Assembly (NCBI GenBank): GCA_947501315.1
Contig: CANMXH010000031.1
Location: 1-15,412, forward strand
Direction of reading: 5' to 3'
Length of the DNA stretch: 15,412 nt
Source: Caulobacteraceae bacterium
GTDB lineage: Bacteria; Pseudomonadota; Alphaproteobacteria; Caulobacterales; Caulobacteraceae
Position numbers and translations under genes: made by a program. The notes below the pieces were generated by a model, which made no database searches, was not told where the DNA came from, and saw nothing but the letters and a program-made list of their open reading frames with translations. Shown in pieces: positions 6,716 to 13,531 of this stretch. The stretch's first letter is position 1. Each line of letters opens with the position of its first letter.

Positions 6716-7192
6716 CTACTCCCGGCGCTGCTGGCCCGGGACGTCCTCGTCCGTGCGAGGCAGTTGGCCGCGTCCAACGTTGCCGAGCAGCTGCTCGAGG
6801 ATGGTCAGCTGACGCCCGCGGGTCGGGGTCTCGCGATTGTTCATGGCCAAACGCTGGCCGTCATCGAGACCCAGGGTACGGACTTCCGACACCAGGCCCG
6901 CGTCAGTGAAGGTGATTTCCGTCACCGATCGCTGGGTCACCTGCGCCTGGTTGTAGGTGTATTTCTCGGTTACCTGGCTGATGTAGTACCAGACACTGTC
7001 GCGTTCAAAGGTCGAGGTCGTGGAGGGGGTTCCCAGACGGGTCAAGACGGTCTGTTTGGTGTCCGTGCCGGCGACGATGTCTGTGGGCTTGGCGTCGATC
7101 GCCTGAAAACCGTTCTGTCCCACGACGGGAGCGCATGCGCTGGTCAGGGCGAGGGCCGCTGCTGCGGCGATCAGGAGGTTGGTACGGAGCAT
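6716..7192 (-). CDS. bamE: outer membrane protein assembly factor BamE (SmpA/OmlA lipoprotein)
   Basis: BamE is a small lipoprotein of the BAM complex, which folds beta-barrel proteins into the outer membrane. The 158-residue product has a lipoprotein signal (MLRTNLL, an Ala/Leu core, lipobox LTSAC) with the lipidated cysteine at residue 20. The SmpA/OmlA domain follows: IVAGTDTKQTVLTRLGTPS, then the aromatic strand SVWYYISQVTEKY and a beta-hairpin ending FTDAGLVSEV. A C-terminal extension rich in charged residues is usual in alphaproteobacteria. ATG 7192 is chosen over a TTG 24 bases upstream because it gives a compact signal peptide and fits the likely transcription start. The gene is divergent from the Cbp3-like gene and convergent with hppA. 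Confidence 0.92.
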   Translation of the reverse strand: MLRTNLLIAAAAALALTSACAPVVGQNGFQAIDAKPTDIVAGTDTKQTVLTRLGTPSTTSTFERDSVWYYISQVTEKYTYNQAQVTQRSVTEITFTDAGLVSEVRTLGLDDGQRLAMNNRETPTRGRQLTILEQLLGNVGRGQLPRTDEDVPGQQRRE

Positions 7193-7221
7193 TTGCGGTG
7201 CCTGCGACTTCAACAAGGTCT

Positions 7222-7252
7222 TTGACCTAACCGGACCCGAGCCTTAGTTCAA
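7222..7252. promoter_or_regulatory. symmetric divergent promoter / dyad between bamE and cbp3-like gene
   Basis: TTGACCTAA (7222-7230) and TTAGTTCAA (7244-7252) form an inverted repeat matching at 8 of 9 positions with a 13-base spacer. Read rightward, TTGACC (7222-7227) and TAGTTC (7245-7250) are 17 bases apart. Read leftward, TTGAAC (7252-7247) and TAGGTC (7229-7224) are also 17 apart. Both would give short leaders to ATG 7276 and ATG 7192. The -35 elements are good but both -10 elements lack the final T, so an operator dyad is an alternative reading. Confidence 0.45.
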
Positions 7253-7275
7253 CGGCACGGCGGAAAAGGGGCCGT

Positions 7276-7809
7276 ATGATCATGCTTCAGAATCTGTTCC
7301 GAAACCGTCTCCATGAGCATCCGGGCCAGCGGCTGTATGCGGCGGCGGTGCGTCAGGCGCGCGATCCGGCTTTCTACACCCGGCTGGGCGTAGCCGACCG
7401 CATTGACGCGCGTTTCGAGCTCTACACCCTGCATGTCCTGCTCCTGGTCATGCGCCTGCGTGATGAAGGCCCCCAAGGGGCCGAGCTCGGACAGGATCTT
7501 TTCAACGTCTATATTTCGGCGCTGGACCATGCCCTGCGTGAGCTGGGCGTCGGTGATGTCTCGGTGGGCAAGAAGATGCGCAAACTGGGCGAGGCCCTGT
7601 ACGGTCGGATGGCGATCTATGAGCCCGCCCTGCGCGATGGCGATGCGGCGACCCTCGCCGCAAGCCTGGCCCGCAATGTCTATGAGAGCGAGATCGCCAC
7701 GACCGGAGGGGCTCTGGCCGCCTTCGCCCTGTCCAGCCGCGCCCGACTTGCGGAACAGACTCTTGAAGCTGTCGCCAAGGGCCCGGCCTGGGCGGAGATC
7801 GCCGAATGA
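7276..7809 (+). CDS. ubiquinol-cytochrome c chaperone family protein (Cbp3/UQCC1-like)
   Basis: Members of this family are homologues of mitochondrial Cbp3, which helps assemble cytochrome b into the bc1 complex; the bacterial role is inferred from that. The 177-residue product is helical and soluble. It shows the family's central segment: DPAFYTRLGVADRIDARFEL (30-49), LHVLLLVMRLRDEG, LFNVYISALDHALRELGVGD, then GVGDVSVGKKMRKLGEALYGR (VGKKMRK is characteristic). ATG 7276 is preceded by AAGGGG at a good distance; a second ATG two codons later is possible. It is the first gene of a + strand unit and its stop overlaps the next start as ATGA. Confidence 0.88.
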   Translation: MIMLQNLFRNRLHEHPGQRLYAAAVRQARDPAFYTRLGVADRIDARFELYTLHVLLLVMRLRDEGPQGAELGQDLFNVYISALDHALRELGVGDVSVGKKMRKLGEALYGRMAIYEPALRDGDAATLAASLARNVYESEIATTGGALAAFALSSRARLAEQTLEAVAKGPAWAEIAE

Positions 7810-8318
7810 GCCTCCCGGACCTGCCTTACAGCGAGCCTGTGCGGCTGCATCAGCTGGGCAGCGGGGTGAAGCGGACCCTCGAGCCCGACGCACCGACCCG
7901 GGCCAGGATCGTCAGGGCCCTGGATCTTGCCTCGCTGGACGCCTTTACAGCAGAGATGGAGCTGGTGCCGTCGCCGGTGGGCTGGCGCCTTTCGGGCCGG
8001 ATCCGTGCCAGCCTCGCCCAGACCTGCGGCATCACCCTTGAGCCGCTTCCGATCGAGATCGATGCGCCGTTCGCCCTGACCCTGGCCGAGTCGGTGGAGG
8101 AGGACTCTGAAGAGATCATCATCACCCTCGACGACGAATCGCCCGACGTGATCGAGAACGGCCAGATCGATCTGGGGCAATATGCGGTCGAACAGCTGGC
8201 GCTGAGGCTCGATCCGTTCCCGCGCAAACCGGGTGCCGAGTTCGTTCAACCGCCCGAACCTGCTGAAATTTCACCGTTCGCAGTGTTGAAACAGCTACGG
8301 GCCTCTGACGAAGGTTGA
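7806..8318 (+). CDS. DUF177 / YceD family protein
   Basis: DUF177 (YceD) proteins are small conserved proteins linked to 23S rRNA accumulation and, in many bacteria, encoded beside ribosomal protein L32 (rpmF) and plsX. The 170-residue product has the core SGRIRASLAQTCGITLEPLP (63-82), whose single Cys74 is the usual first conserved cysteine. An acidic segment follows (ESVEEDSEEII), then the C-terminal signature DLGQYAVEQLALRLDPFPRK. The start ATG overlaps the upstream stop (ATGA). The rpmF gene that often follows is absent: only 94 bases separate this stop from plsX. Confidence 0.9.
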   Translation: MSLPDLPYSEPVRLHQLGSGVKRTLEPDAPTRARIVRALDLASLDAFTAEMELVPSPVGWRLSGRIRASLAQTCGITLEPLPIEIDAPFALTLAESVEEDSEEIIITLDDESPDVIENGQIDLGQYAVEQLALRLDPFPRKPGAEFVQPPEPAEISPFAVLKQLRASDEG

Positions 8319-8334
8319 CGCAGGGGTGGGGCGG

Positions 8335-8362
8335 TTGCATCCCCCCGATGCGGCGCTATCGT
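8335..8362 (+). promoter_or_regulatory. possible plsX promoter
   Basis: TTGCAT (8335-8340) and TATCGT (8357-8362), 16 bases apart, lie in the 94-base gap before plsX, giving a leader of roughly 45 bases. The spacer holds a small inverted repeat (GCATC-CCCCC-GATGC, 8337-8351). The match is moderate and no transcript evidence is available. Confidence 0.3.
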
Positions 8363-8412
8363 CGCCAAAACTGACAAGCGCCGGGCTGACGGCGCGACGG
8401 AGTCGAAACGAC

Positions 8413-9495
8413 TTGTCATCCCCAATCCTTATTTCGCTCGACGCCATGGGCGGTGACCACGGTCCGTCTGTCGTGGTGCCCGGCGTGCGTGATTACCGAA
8501 ACCGTCATGGCGGTGAGGGCGTGCGCTTCATCCTGCACGGCGACGAGACAGCGATCCGCGCTGAGATGGTCAAGGTCGGCCTGACCGATGAGGTCTGTAT
8601 CGTGCGCCACACCGACAAGGTCGTGGCCATGGACGAAAAGCCCGCCCAGGCCATGCGCAGGGGCAAGGGCTCCAGCCTGTGGAATGCCATTGAGGCGGTC
8701 AAATCGGGCGAGGCCGGCGCCATGGTCTCCGCGGGCAACACCGGCGCCCTGATGGCCATTTCCAAACTGCTGCTGCGGATGTCCGCGCCGGGGCTTGAGC
8801 GGCCGGCCATTGTCGCGAGCTGGCCCACTCCCAAGGGCTATACAGCGGTGCTCGATGTCGGTGCCAATATCGAAAGCGACGCGGCCCAGCTGGTCGAGTT
8901 CGCCATCATGGGCGAGGCCTTCATGACCGCCGTACACGGGGTTGCGAAGCCGACGATCGGCATTCTGAACGTCGGCTCCGAGGACATGAAGGGCCATGAG
9001 GCGGTGCGCGAGGCAGCCCGCCTGCTGCGCGAGGGCGGCTTCGGGCTGGACTATTACGGATTCGTCGAAGGCACCGACATCTCCAGGGGCACGGTGGATG
9101 TGGTTGTGACCGACGGCTTCACCGGCAATATCGCGCTCAAGACCGCTGAGGGTCTGGCCAAATTCATAGCCGCGCTGATGAAGGAGGCCCTGACTTCCAG
9201 CCTCATCGCAAAACTGGGTGCCCTCCTGGCCATGTCGGCCCTGAAAAGGATGAGCCAGAAGATCGACCCCAACGCTATCAACGGAGGCCCCCTGCTCGGG
9301 CTGAATGGTGTTGTGGTTAAAAGCCATGGCGGGGCCACCCCGGGCGGTTTCGGTGCCGCCATCCGGGTGGCTGTTGAACTGGGCCGCAGTGACTATATGG
9401 AACAGGTAGGGGTCAATCTGCAGCGGCTGACCGCCCTGCTTGCGAGGCCCAATTTCAGTTCGGCGGATGAACCCGTCGGGGAGAACACTCAGTGA
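8413..9495 (+). CDS. plsX: phosphate acyltransferase PlsX
   Basis: PlsX converts acyl-ACP to acyl-phosphate, the acyl donor for PlsY in phosphatidic acid synthesis, at the cytoplasmic face of the membrane. The 360-residue protein opens with the diagnostic ISLDAMGGDHGPSVVVPG. It continues with VCIVRHTDKVVAMDEKPAQA, GAMVSAGNTGALMAI, ALLDVGAN-like VLDVGANIESDA, NVGSEDMKGHE, FVEGTDISRGTVDVVVTDGF and the C-terminal GGPLLGLNGVVVKSHGG. TTG 8413 is chosen because it places the conserved DAMGGD about ten residues in, as is typical. GGAG at 8399-8402 is the only visible ribosome binding site, spaced rather far (10 bases). A GTG at 8326 would add 29 unconserved residues. The stop overlaps fabH as GTGA. 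Confidence 0.95.
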   Translation: MSSPILISLDAMGGDHGPSVVVPGVRDYRNRHGGEGVRFILHGDETAIRAEMVKVGLTDEVCIVRHTDKVVAMDEKPAQAMRRGKGSSLWNAIEAVKSGEAGAMVSAGNTGALMAISKLLLRMSAPGLERPAIVASWPTPKGYTAVLDVGANIESDAAQLVEFAIMGEAFMTAVHGVAKPTIGILNVGSEDMKGHEAVREAARLLREGGFGLDYYGFVEGTDISRGTVDVVVTDGFTGNIALKTAEGLAKFIAALMKEALTSSLIAKLGALLAMSALKRMSQKIDPNAINGGPLLGLNGVVVKSHGGATPGGFGAAIRVAVELGRSDYMEQVGVNLQRLTALLARPNFSSADEPVGENTQ

Positions 9496-10469
9496 GCGTC
9501 GTCCGCAGCGCCGTGACCGGCGTCGGCTCCTTTCTGCCGGAACAGGTCGTCACAAACGCTGATCTTGCAGAAATCGTCGACACTTCGGACGCGTGGATTC
9601 AGGAACGGACAGGTATCAAACAGCGGCATCGCGCTCGCGACGACCAGCCGACCAGCGATCTGGCCACGGAAGCTGCCAGAAGGGCCCTCGTCGACGCCGG
9701 CCGGACCGAGGCGGATGTTGACCTGATCATCGTGGCGACCACGACGCCTGACATGACCTTCCCCTCGGTCGCCTCTATTGTGCAGCGCAAGCTGGGCGCA
9801 CCGGTCTGTATTGCCTTTGACGTCCAGGCGGTCTGCTCGGGTTTTGTCTATGCCCTCAGTATCGCCGACGGCTTCGTCGCCCGGGGACAGGCCAGATGTG
9901 CCCTCGTTATCGGTGCCGAGGAGATGACCCGGCTGATGGACTGGACCGACCGCTCCACCTGTGTCCTGTTCGGAGACGGGGCCGGCTGTGTCGTGGTCGA
10001 ACCGCGCGAAGGGCAGGGGACCAAGGCTGATCAGGGCCTGCTGGGGTTCGCCTTGCGCTGCGACGGCACCAAGACCGATCTGCTTTATGTCGATGGCGGC
10101 CCGGCAACGACCGGGACCGTCGGTCATCTTCGCATGGCCGGGAACCAGGTCTTCCGCCACGCCGTGGTCAATATTGCAGAGGCGATCACCGCCGCCTGCG
10201 ACGCCTCGAACATCGAGGTGGCGGATGTCGACTGGTTCGTACCGCATCAGGCCAATCAGCGGATCATCAAGGGCGTCGGGGATCGGCTCGGCCTGGACGA
10301 GAACAAGGTCATTTCGACCGTGGCCATGCATGCCAACACCTCAGCCGCCTCGATCCCGCTGGCCCTTGATGCAGCGATTCAGGACGGTCGGATCAAGCGC
10401 GGCGATCTGGTTCTGCTGGAAGCCATGGGCGGTGGGTTGACATGGGGCGCCTGCGCGTTTCGCCTGTAG
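9492..10469 (+). CDS. fabH: 3-oxoacyl-ACP synthase III (beta-ketoacyl-ACP synthase III)
   Basis: FabH starts fatty-acid synthesis by condensing acetyl-CoA with malonyl-ACP. The 325-residue thiolase-fold protein carries the catalytic triad Cys115 (DVQAVCSGF), His252 (PHQANQRI) and Asn282 (HANTSAASIP). It also has the N-terminal TSDAWIQERTGI, the FGDGAGCVV segment and the C-terminal EAMGGGLTWGA. Length matches the family. GTG 9492 is the start, overlapping the plsX stop as GTGA, so the two are translationally coupled. plsX-fabH adjacency is standard across Proteobacteria. Confidence 0.97.
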   Translation: MSVVRSAVTGVGSFLPEQVVTNADLAEIVDTSDAWIQERTGIKQRHRARDDQPTSDLATEAARRALVDAGRTEADVDLIIVATTTPDMTFPSVASIVQRKLGAPVCIAFDVQAVCSGFVYALSIADGFVARGQARCALVIGAEEMTRLMDWTDRSTCVLFGDGAGCVVVEPREGQGTKADQGLLGFALRCDGTKTDLLYVDGGPATTGTVGHLRMAGNQVFRHAVVNIAEAITAACDASNIEVADVDWFVPHQANQRIIKGVGDRLGLDENKVISTVAMHANTSAASIPLALDAAIQDGRIKRGDLVLLEAMGGGLTWGACAFRL

Positions 10470-10530
10470 GACGATTTCCGGCTTTCCATTTGACGGCGCT
10501 TGCCCTTTTATGTCCGTCGACCGACCTTTG

Positions 10531-10538
10531 AAGGGGAG
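10531..10538 (+). promoter_or_regulatory. Shine-Dalgarno that decides the ihfA start
   Basis: AAGGGGAG ends 7 bases before TTG 10546. The in-frame ATG at 10510 has no purine-rich site upstream (the preceding bases are pyrimidine-rich). TTG 10546 gives a protein of normal IHF-alpha length, so it is the preferred start. Confidence 0.7.
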
Positions 10539-10545
10539 TGGACCT

Positions 10546-10854
10546 TTGGCCGAACACCAGACCCTGACGCGTGCGGACCTTTGCGAAGCAGTTCACGAGG
10601 AGGTGGGGCTGTCCCGGCAGGAGTGCTCAACCCTCGTAGAGCGCACGCTCGAGCTGATCATCGAATCGCTGGAACGCGGCGAGACGGTGAAACTGTCAGG
10701 GTTCGGCGTCTTTCAGGTCCGTGAAAAGCGCGCCCGCATGGGCCGAAATCCCAAGACCGGTCAACCCGCGGCAATCCATCCGCGCCGCGTCATCAGTTTC
10801 CGCGCCTCGCAGATCATGAAGGGCCGGGTTCACGATGCCGTCGTGAGCGCCTGA
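10546..10854 (+). CDS. ihfA: integration host factor subunit alpha
   Basis: IHF alpha pairs with IHF beta to bind and sharply bend DNA, shaping the nucleoid and many promoters. The 102-residue product shows the alpha-type opening TLTRADLCEAVHEEVGLSRQ. It also shows GETVKLSGFGVFQVREKRAR and the DNA-intercalating arm GRNPKTGQPAAIHPRRVISF with Pro69. The TTG start is set by the ribosome binding site 7 bases upstream; starting at ATG 10510 would add 12 residues not found in the family. ihfA between fabH and a MerR gene is a known alphaproteobacterial arrangement. Confidence 0.95.
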   Translation: MAEHQTLTRADLCEAVHEEVGLSRQECSTLVERTLELIIESLERGETVKLSGFGVFQVREKRARMGRNPKTGQPAAIHPRRVISFRASQIMKGRVHDAVVSA

Positions 10855-10859
10855 CGCCT

Positions 10860-11285
10860 GTGGCGAAGAGCCCCGATGCCTTCCGGACCATTTCAGAAGC
10901 GGCCGCAGAGGTCGGCGCGCCGCAGCATGTTTTGCGCTTCTGGGAATCGAAATTTCCCTTTCTGACGCCCCTGAAAAGAGCGGGAGGGCGCCGCTTCTAC
11001 CGGCCGCAGGATGTGGTTCTGCTCAAGGCGGTGAAACGGCTGCTGCATGAGGACGGCCTGACCATCAAGGGCGTCCTGCGCCTGCACAAGGACCAGGGGA
11101 CCAGGCGTCTGGCCCACTATGGCGACCCCGACGGCATTGTGACGTTCGAGCCTGAAGGTTCCGGCCCGGCGACTGCTCCGCCTTCGGGGACGACAGGCCT
11201 GCCGTCGATCCGCCTGCGTCAGGTATTGGCAGAACTGGAAGGCGCACGGGCCCGCCTTGAAGTCGTCCTGTCCAGAAGCGCCTAG
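10860..11285 (+). CDS. MerR-family transcriptional regulator
   Basis: The product has 141 residues. Residues 8-80 form a MerR-type winged helix-turn-helix: FRTISEAAAEVGAPQHVLRF, then WESKFPFLTPLKRAGGRRFY and RPQDVVLLKAVKRLLHEDGL. The C-terminal part has a Gly/Pro-rich linker and a short helix (RLRQVLAELEGARARLEVVL), a likely dimerisation coiled coil. There is no cysteine cluster or large effector domain, so the ligand is unknown. The GTG start lies 5 bases after ihfA with no clear ribosome binding site, suggesting coupling. This ihfA-linked MerR gene is conserved in alphaproteobacteria, but its target is not evident here. Confidence 0.9.
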   Translation: MAKSPDAFRTISEAAAEVGAPQHVLRFWESKFPFLTPLKRAGGRRFYRPQDVVLLKAVKRLLHEDGLTIKGVLRLHKDQGTRRLAHYGDPDGIVTFEPEGSGPATAPPSGTTGLPSIRLRQVLAELEGARARLEVVLSRSA

Positions 11286-11393
11286 AACAAGACCGGCCCG
11301 GCAGGCTGTGCTCCGGAAAGACCCGGATTTCGCTTCGGCTTCATGCAGGGGCCGGATTCGCGGTGTCGATAGAATCGTGGAGCGAGCCATCTC

Positions 11394-11405
11394 GACCGAT
11401 CGGTC
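11394..11405. repeat. 12-bp perfect palindrome between merR and tRNA-Pro
   Basis: GACCGATCGGTC reads the same on both strands. It lies about 20 bases before the likely tRNA promoter, in the 179-base gap after merR. It could be an operator or chance; nothing else in the window repeats it that I noticed. Confidence 0.4.
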
Positions 11406-11426
11406 TTCGCGGACTGCTTTTTCGGT

Positions 11427-11454
11427 TTGCGGCACCGCGAACCCCGTCTATACG
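11427..11454 (+). promoter_or_regulatory. probable tRNA-Pro promoter
   Basis: TTGCGG (11427-11432) and TATACG (11449-11454) are 16 bases apart, and the tRNA begins 11 bases after the -10, the spacing expected for a tRNA made with almost no leader. The same -35 shifted by one base (TTTGCG) would have a 17-base spacer. Confidence 0.55.
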
Positions 11455-11464
11455 GAGCGCCTCT

Positions 11465-11541
<77 letters not shown>

Positions 11542-11567
11542 TCTTCCCTTTTGAAGACGGTTGGTCA

Positions 11568-11593
11568 GGGGGGTCGCTTTAGAGCGGCCCCTC
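11568..11593 (+). terminator. hairpin downstream of tRNA-Pro
   Basis: An 11-bp stem (11568-11578 with 11583-11593, including two G-T pairs) closes a TTAG loop 26 bases after the tRNA. No T-run follows, so it is terminator-like rather than a textbook intrinsic terminator. The rest of the 242-base gap up to 11783 holds only a short CTGGC/GCCAG hairpin (11723-11737) and a GCACGTGC palindrome (11745-11752), with no recognisable gene. Confidence 0.45.
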
Positions 11594-11783
11594 CGTCGAT
11601 CCCGCCGGTGCCGGCCGCCTCGGACTGCGCCTCGCGCAAAGGGCCCTGTCCCTCCGCCGTTCTGACCCAAGGAGAGGGCCCAGCGGCCGGGGTGCTCGAT
11701 GCACAATGTTCGGTGAACTTGCCTGGCCGTCTGCCAGCCGCTAGGCACGTGCGGGGCTGTCTCCGGGGCAGGGTATAGGCACT

Positions 11784-12809
11784 ATGAGCTTCTTCAGCAC
11801 GCTGTTCGGCGGCAGCAAGCGGAGTGCGTCACCCGCACCGCTCGCCGCGCTTCGCGGGATGATCGATTCCGGCCTGGTCACGATTGCGGCGCAGCCACGC
11901 AACAATGCGCTCGATCTGAACGACCGCACTATCAAGCGGCTTTATGTCTTCCTGATCGATCACGATTATCCGGGCGGATCGGCGGCCATGCACAACGCCG
12001 TGTTCGCCAGATATCGCCTGCCCTACCGGAGCTGTTTCATGATCGGCGACCCGGCGCGGGTGGCCGAGATCATGGTCGGGCTGCGTGGATGCGCGATCTA
12101 TAGCGGGGGCGGGGCGGGATCAGGCTTCAAGGACAAGATCGCCGCCTCGCTGGACGGCCTGGCCCCGTCGGCAAAGGCGATCGGCAGCGTCAACGTAATC
12201 GCGCGCGAAGCGAGCGGTTTTGTCGGGCATAACACCGACGGAGTCGGGTTCGTGGCCGGCCTGCTCAACGAATATCCGGACTGTGTAGCCGGGAAGAAGT
12301 TGGTCATCCTGGGCGCTGGCGGAACCGCGCTGCCGATCTCCTACGAACTTGCCAAGCAAGAGCCGAGCGAGGTCGTGATCGTGAACCGGACCGTCGCCAA
12401 GGGTCAGGTGATCGCCGATCTGATCGCGCCGATGACCCAGGCTCGCGCCGTGGGTGAAGATGTGCTGGGCGATGAACTCGCGACGGCCGGGCTGGTGGTC
12501 AATACCTCGAACAAGGGCGCGCAGCCGAACGAGAAGTTCAGCGCCTTTGCCGCGATGACCGGCGATGTCGCGGGTGATCTCGCGCAGTCGAAGGCCAATC
12601 TGGCGCGGCTGCCCAAGCGGGCGATCGTGGCTGACATCCTGCTCGAGGATTTGCCGCTGACCCTGAAACTGGCGCGTGACGCCCGGCACCGCACCCATTC
12701 CGGTCGGCACATGAACCTGTTCCAGGCTGCGCCAGCCTTCAAGATACTGACCGGCCTCGACAAGCCGGAAGGGGTACTTCTCAAGATCATGCGGAAAGCC
12801 GTGCGATGA
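11784..12809 (+). CDS. shikimate dehydrogenase-like protein (divergent AroE paralogue)
   Basis: The 341-residue protein has the AroE layout but an altered substrate site. The first 50 residues are an unusual extension. The core starts at LYVFLIDHDYPGGSAAMHN (53-71), where canonical enzymes have a G-P-I-x-H-S-x-S-P loop; only the second serine (Ser66) survives. The usual N-V-T-x-P-x-K loop is replaced by IYSGGGAGSGFKDK (105-118), keeping a lysine (Lys116 or Lys118). IGSVNVI (133-139) and GHNTDGVGF (148-156, catalytic Asp152) are intact. The NADP-binding domain has VILGAGGTA (174-182) and VNRT (200-203), and Gln314 sits in the C-terminal LFQAAPAF. It is therefore probably an NAD(P)-dependent dehydrogenase acting on something other than, or besides, shikimate. 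It is coupled to the next gene by ATGA. AGGG lies upstream of ATG 11784. Confidence 0.85.
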   Translation: MSFFSTLFGGSKRSASPAPLAALRGMIDSGLVTIAAQPRNNALDLNDRTIKRLYVFLIDHDYPGGSAAMHNAVFARYRLPYRSCFMIGDPARVAEIMVGLRGCAIYSGGGAGSGFKDKIAASLDGLAPSAKAIGSVNVIAREASGFVGHNTDGVGFVAGLLNEYPDCVAGKKLVILGAGGTALPISYELAKQEPSEVVIVNRTVAKGQVIADLIAPMTQARAVGEDVLGDELATAGLVVNTSNKGAQPNEKFSAFAAMTGDVAGDLAQSKANLARLPKRAIVADILLEDLPLTLKLARDARHRTHSGRHMNLFQAAPAFKILTGLDKPEGVLLKIMRKAVR

Positions 12810-13258
12810 CCTTTGGTGCCATGGCCGGGTCACAGCGCATCGGCTCGCCGCCGCCGCTGGATATGCCGCGGGACGAGATGGCGTTTCGGCGTCGGTACGA
12901 ATCCTTGTTGTTCGCCCGGACCCTGACGACGGTGTTCCGCCCGGGCAACCGGCTGTGGCCCAACTGGCGGGGCTATCGGCCCAATGAGATCGTTACCGCG
13001 CGGGTGATTGCCCGGCCCGGATCGGATGCTCTGGGCATCCCGCCCGAATTCACCGCCACGCGGACCCGGATCGAGATCGTCGACATCCGGGTGCTCTCGC
13101 CGGAGGCGCTTACGGCCGAGGATTTTGTCGGTTCATCGCCCGATGTGCATGATGTCCGGTCGCTGCTCGTCCATCTGCTCGGCATCTACGGGCGGCCTCT
13201 GTCCGTATTCGGCGATGTCGTGACGCGGATCCAGTTCGCCTATCGGGACCGCGACTGA
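12806..13258 (+). CDS. hypothetical protein, partner of the AroE-like gene
   Basis: The 150-residue soluble protein starts with ATG overlapping the upstream stop (ATGA), so the two genes are co-translated. There is no signal peptide or membrane segment. The most motif-like parts are FRRRYESLLFARTLTTVFRP (27-46), GNRLWPNWRGYRPNEIVTAR (47-66), LGIPPEF (76-82), DFVGSSPDVHD (106-116) and LLVHLLGIYG (120-129). The order aromatic/basic helix, GNRLWPNWRG turn, then EIVTARVI strand faintly recalls small PUA/ASCH-type beta barrels; that is a guess. I do not recognise the family, and no catalytic triad or metal motif is obvious. Confidence 0.75.
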   Translation: MTFGAMAGSQRIGSPPPLDMPRDEMAFRRRYESLLFARTLTTVFRPGNRLWPNWRGYRPNEIVTARVIARPGSDALGIPPEFTATRTRIEIVDIRVLSPEALTAEDFVGSSPDVHDVRSLLVHLLGIYGRPLSVFGDVVTRIQFAYRDRD

Positions 13259-13302
13259 TCGCCCTTTCCGGTTCATTGCCCCCTTTGGTGCGCGTGAGCC
13301 CC

Positions 13303-13328
13303 GGACGCGGTAGCCGTCCCCCCGGGAC
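13303..13328. terminator. weak overlapping hairpins between convergent genes
   Basis: In the 71-base gap between the 12806 gene (+) and the DUF2842 gene (-), GGACG (13303-13307) can pair with CGTCC (13315-13319), or GTCCC (13316-13320) with GGGAC (13324-13328), the latter followed by ACTATTTT. Both stems are only 5 bp, so termination is plausible but weak. Confidence 0.35.
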
Positions 13329-13329
13329 A

Positions 13330-13530
13330 CTATTTTCGCTTGCGTTCCGCCCAGCTCAGCAAAGGGATCAGCGGGATGCCCCAGGCGATTCCGGCGATGC
13401 CATAGAAGACCAGGTCGATCCACATCGAGGCGGGCAGGCGATCGCCGATGGCCACCACAGCCCAGACGTAGAAGGCGAGGAAGCCGAGGGCGCCGATGGC
13501 GGCGACGAAACGGCGGATCCGGGGGGCCAT
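13330..13530 (-). CDS. DUF2842 family small membrane protein
   Basis: The 66-residue product has two membrane segments: the first within VAAIGALGFLAFYVWAVVAI, the second around LVFYGIAGIAWGIPLIPLL. It has a polar turn GDRLPASMW between them and a basic tail WAERKRK. This matches DUF2842, a short alphaproteobacterial family of unknown function often near heme A synthase genes. ATG 13530 lies one base after the stop of the upstream gene (TGA-A-ATG), so they are co-translated; an upstream in-frame ATG at 13572 lies inside that gene and is disfavoured. Confidence 0.85.
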   Translation of the reverse strand: MAPRIRRFVAAIGALGFLAFYVWAVVAIGDRLPASMWIDLVFYGIAGIAWGIPLIPLLSWAERKRK

Positions 13531-13531
13531 T

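Noticed and set aside
10490..10512. TTGACG upstream of ihfA as a promoter
   Set aside because: The -35 is good, but no acceptable -10 occurs at 16-18 bases; the region is too weak to list.
11394..11405. Palindrome GACCGATCGGTC as an attachment site
   Set aside because: It is outside the tRNA and unrepeated, and no integrase is nearby. Kept only as a possible operator.
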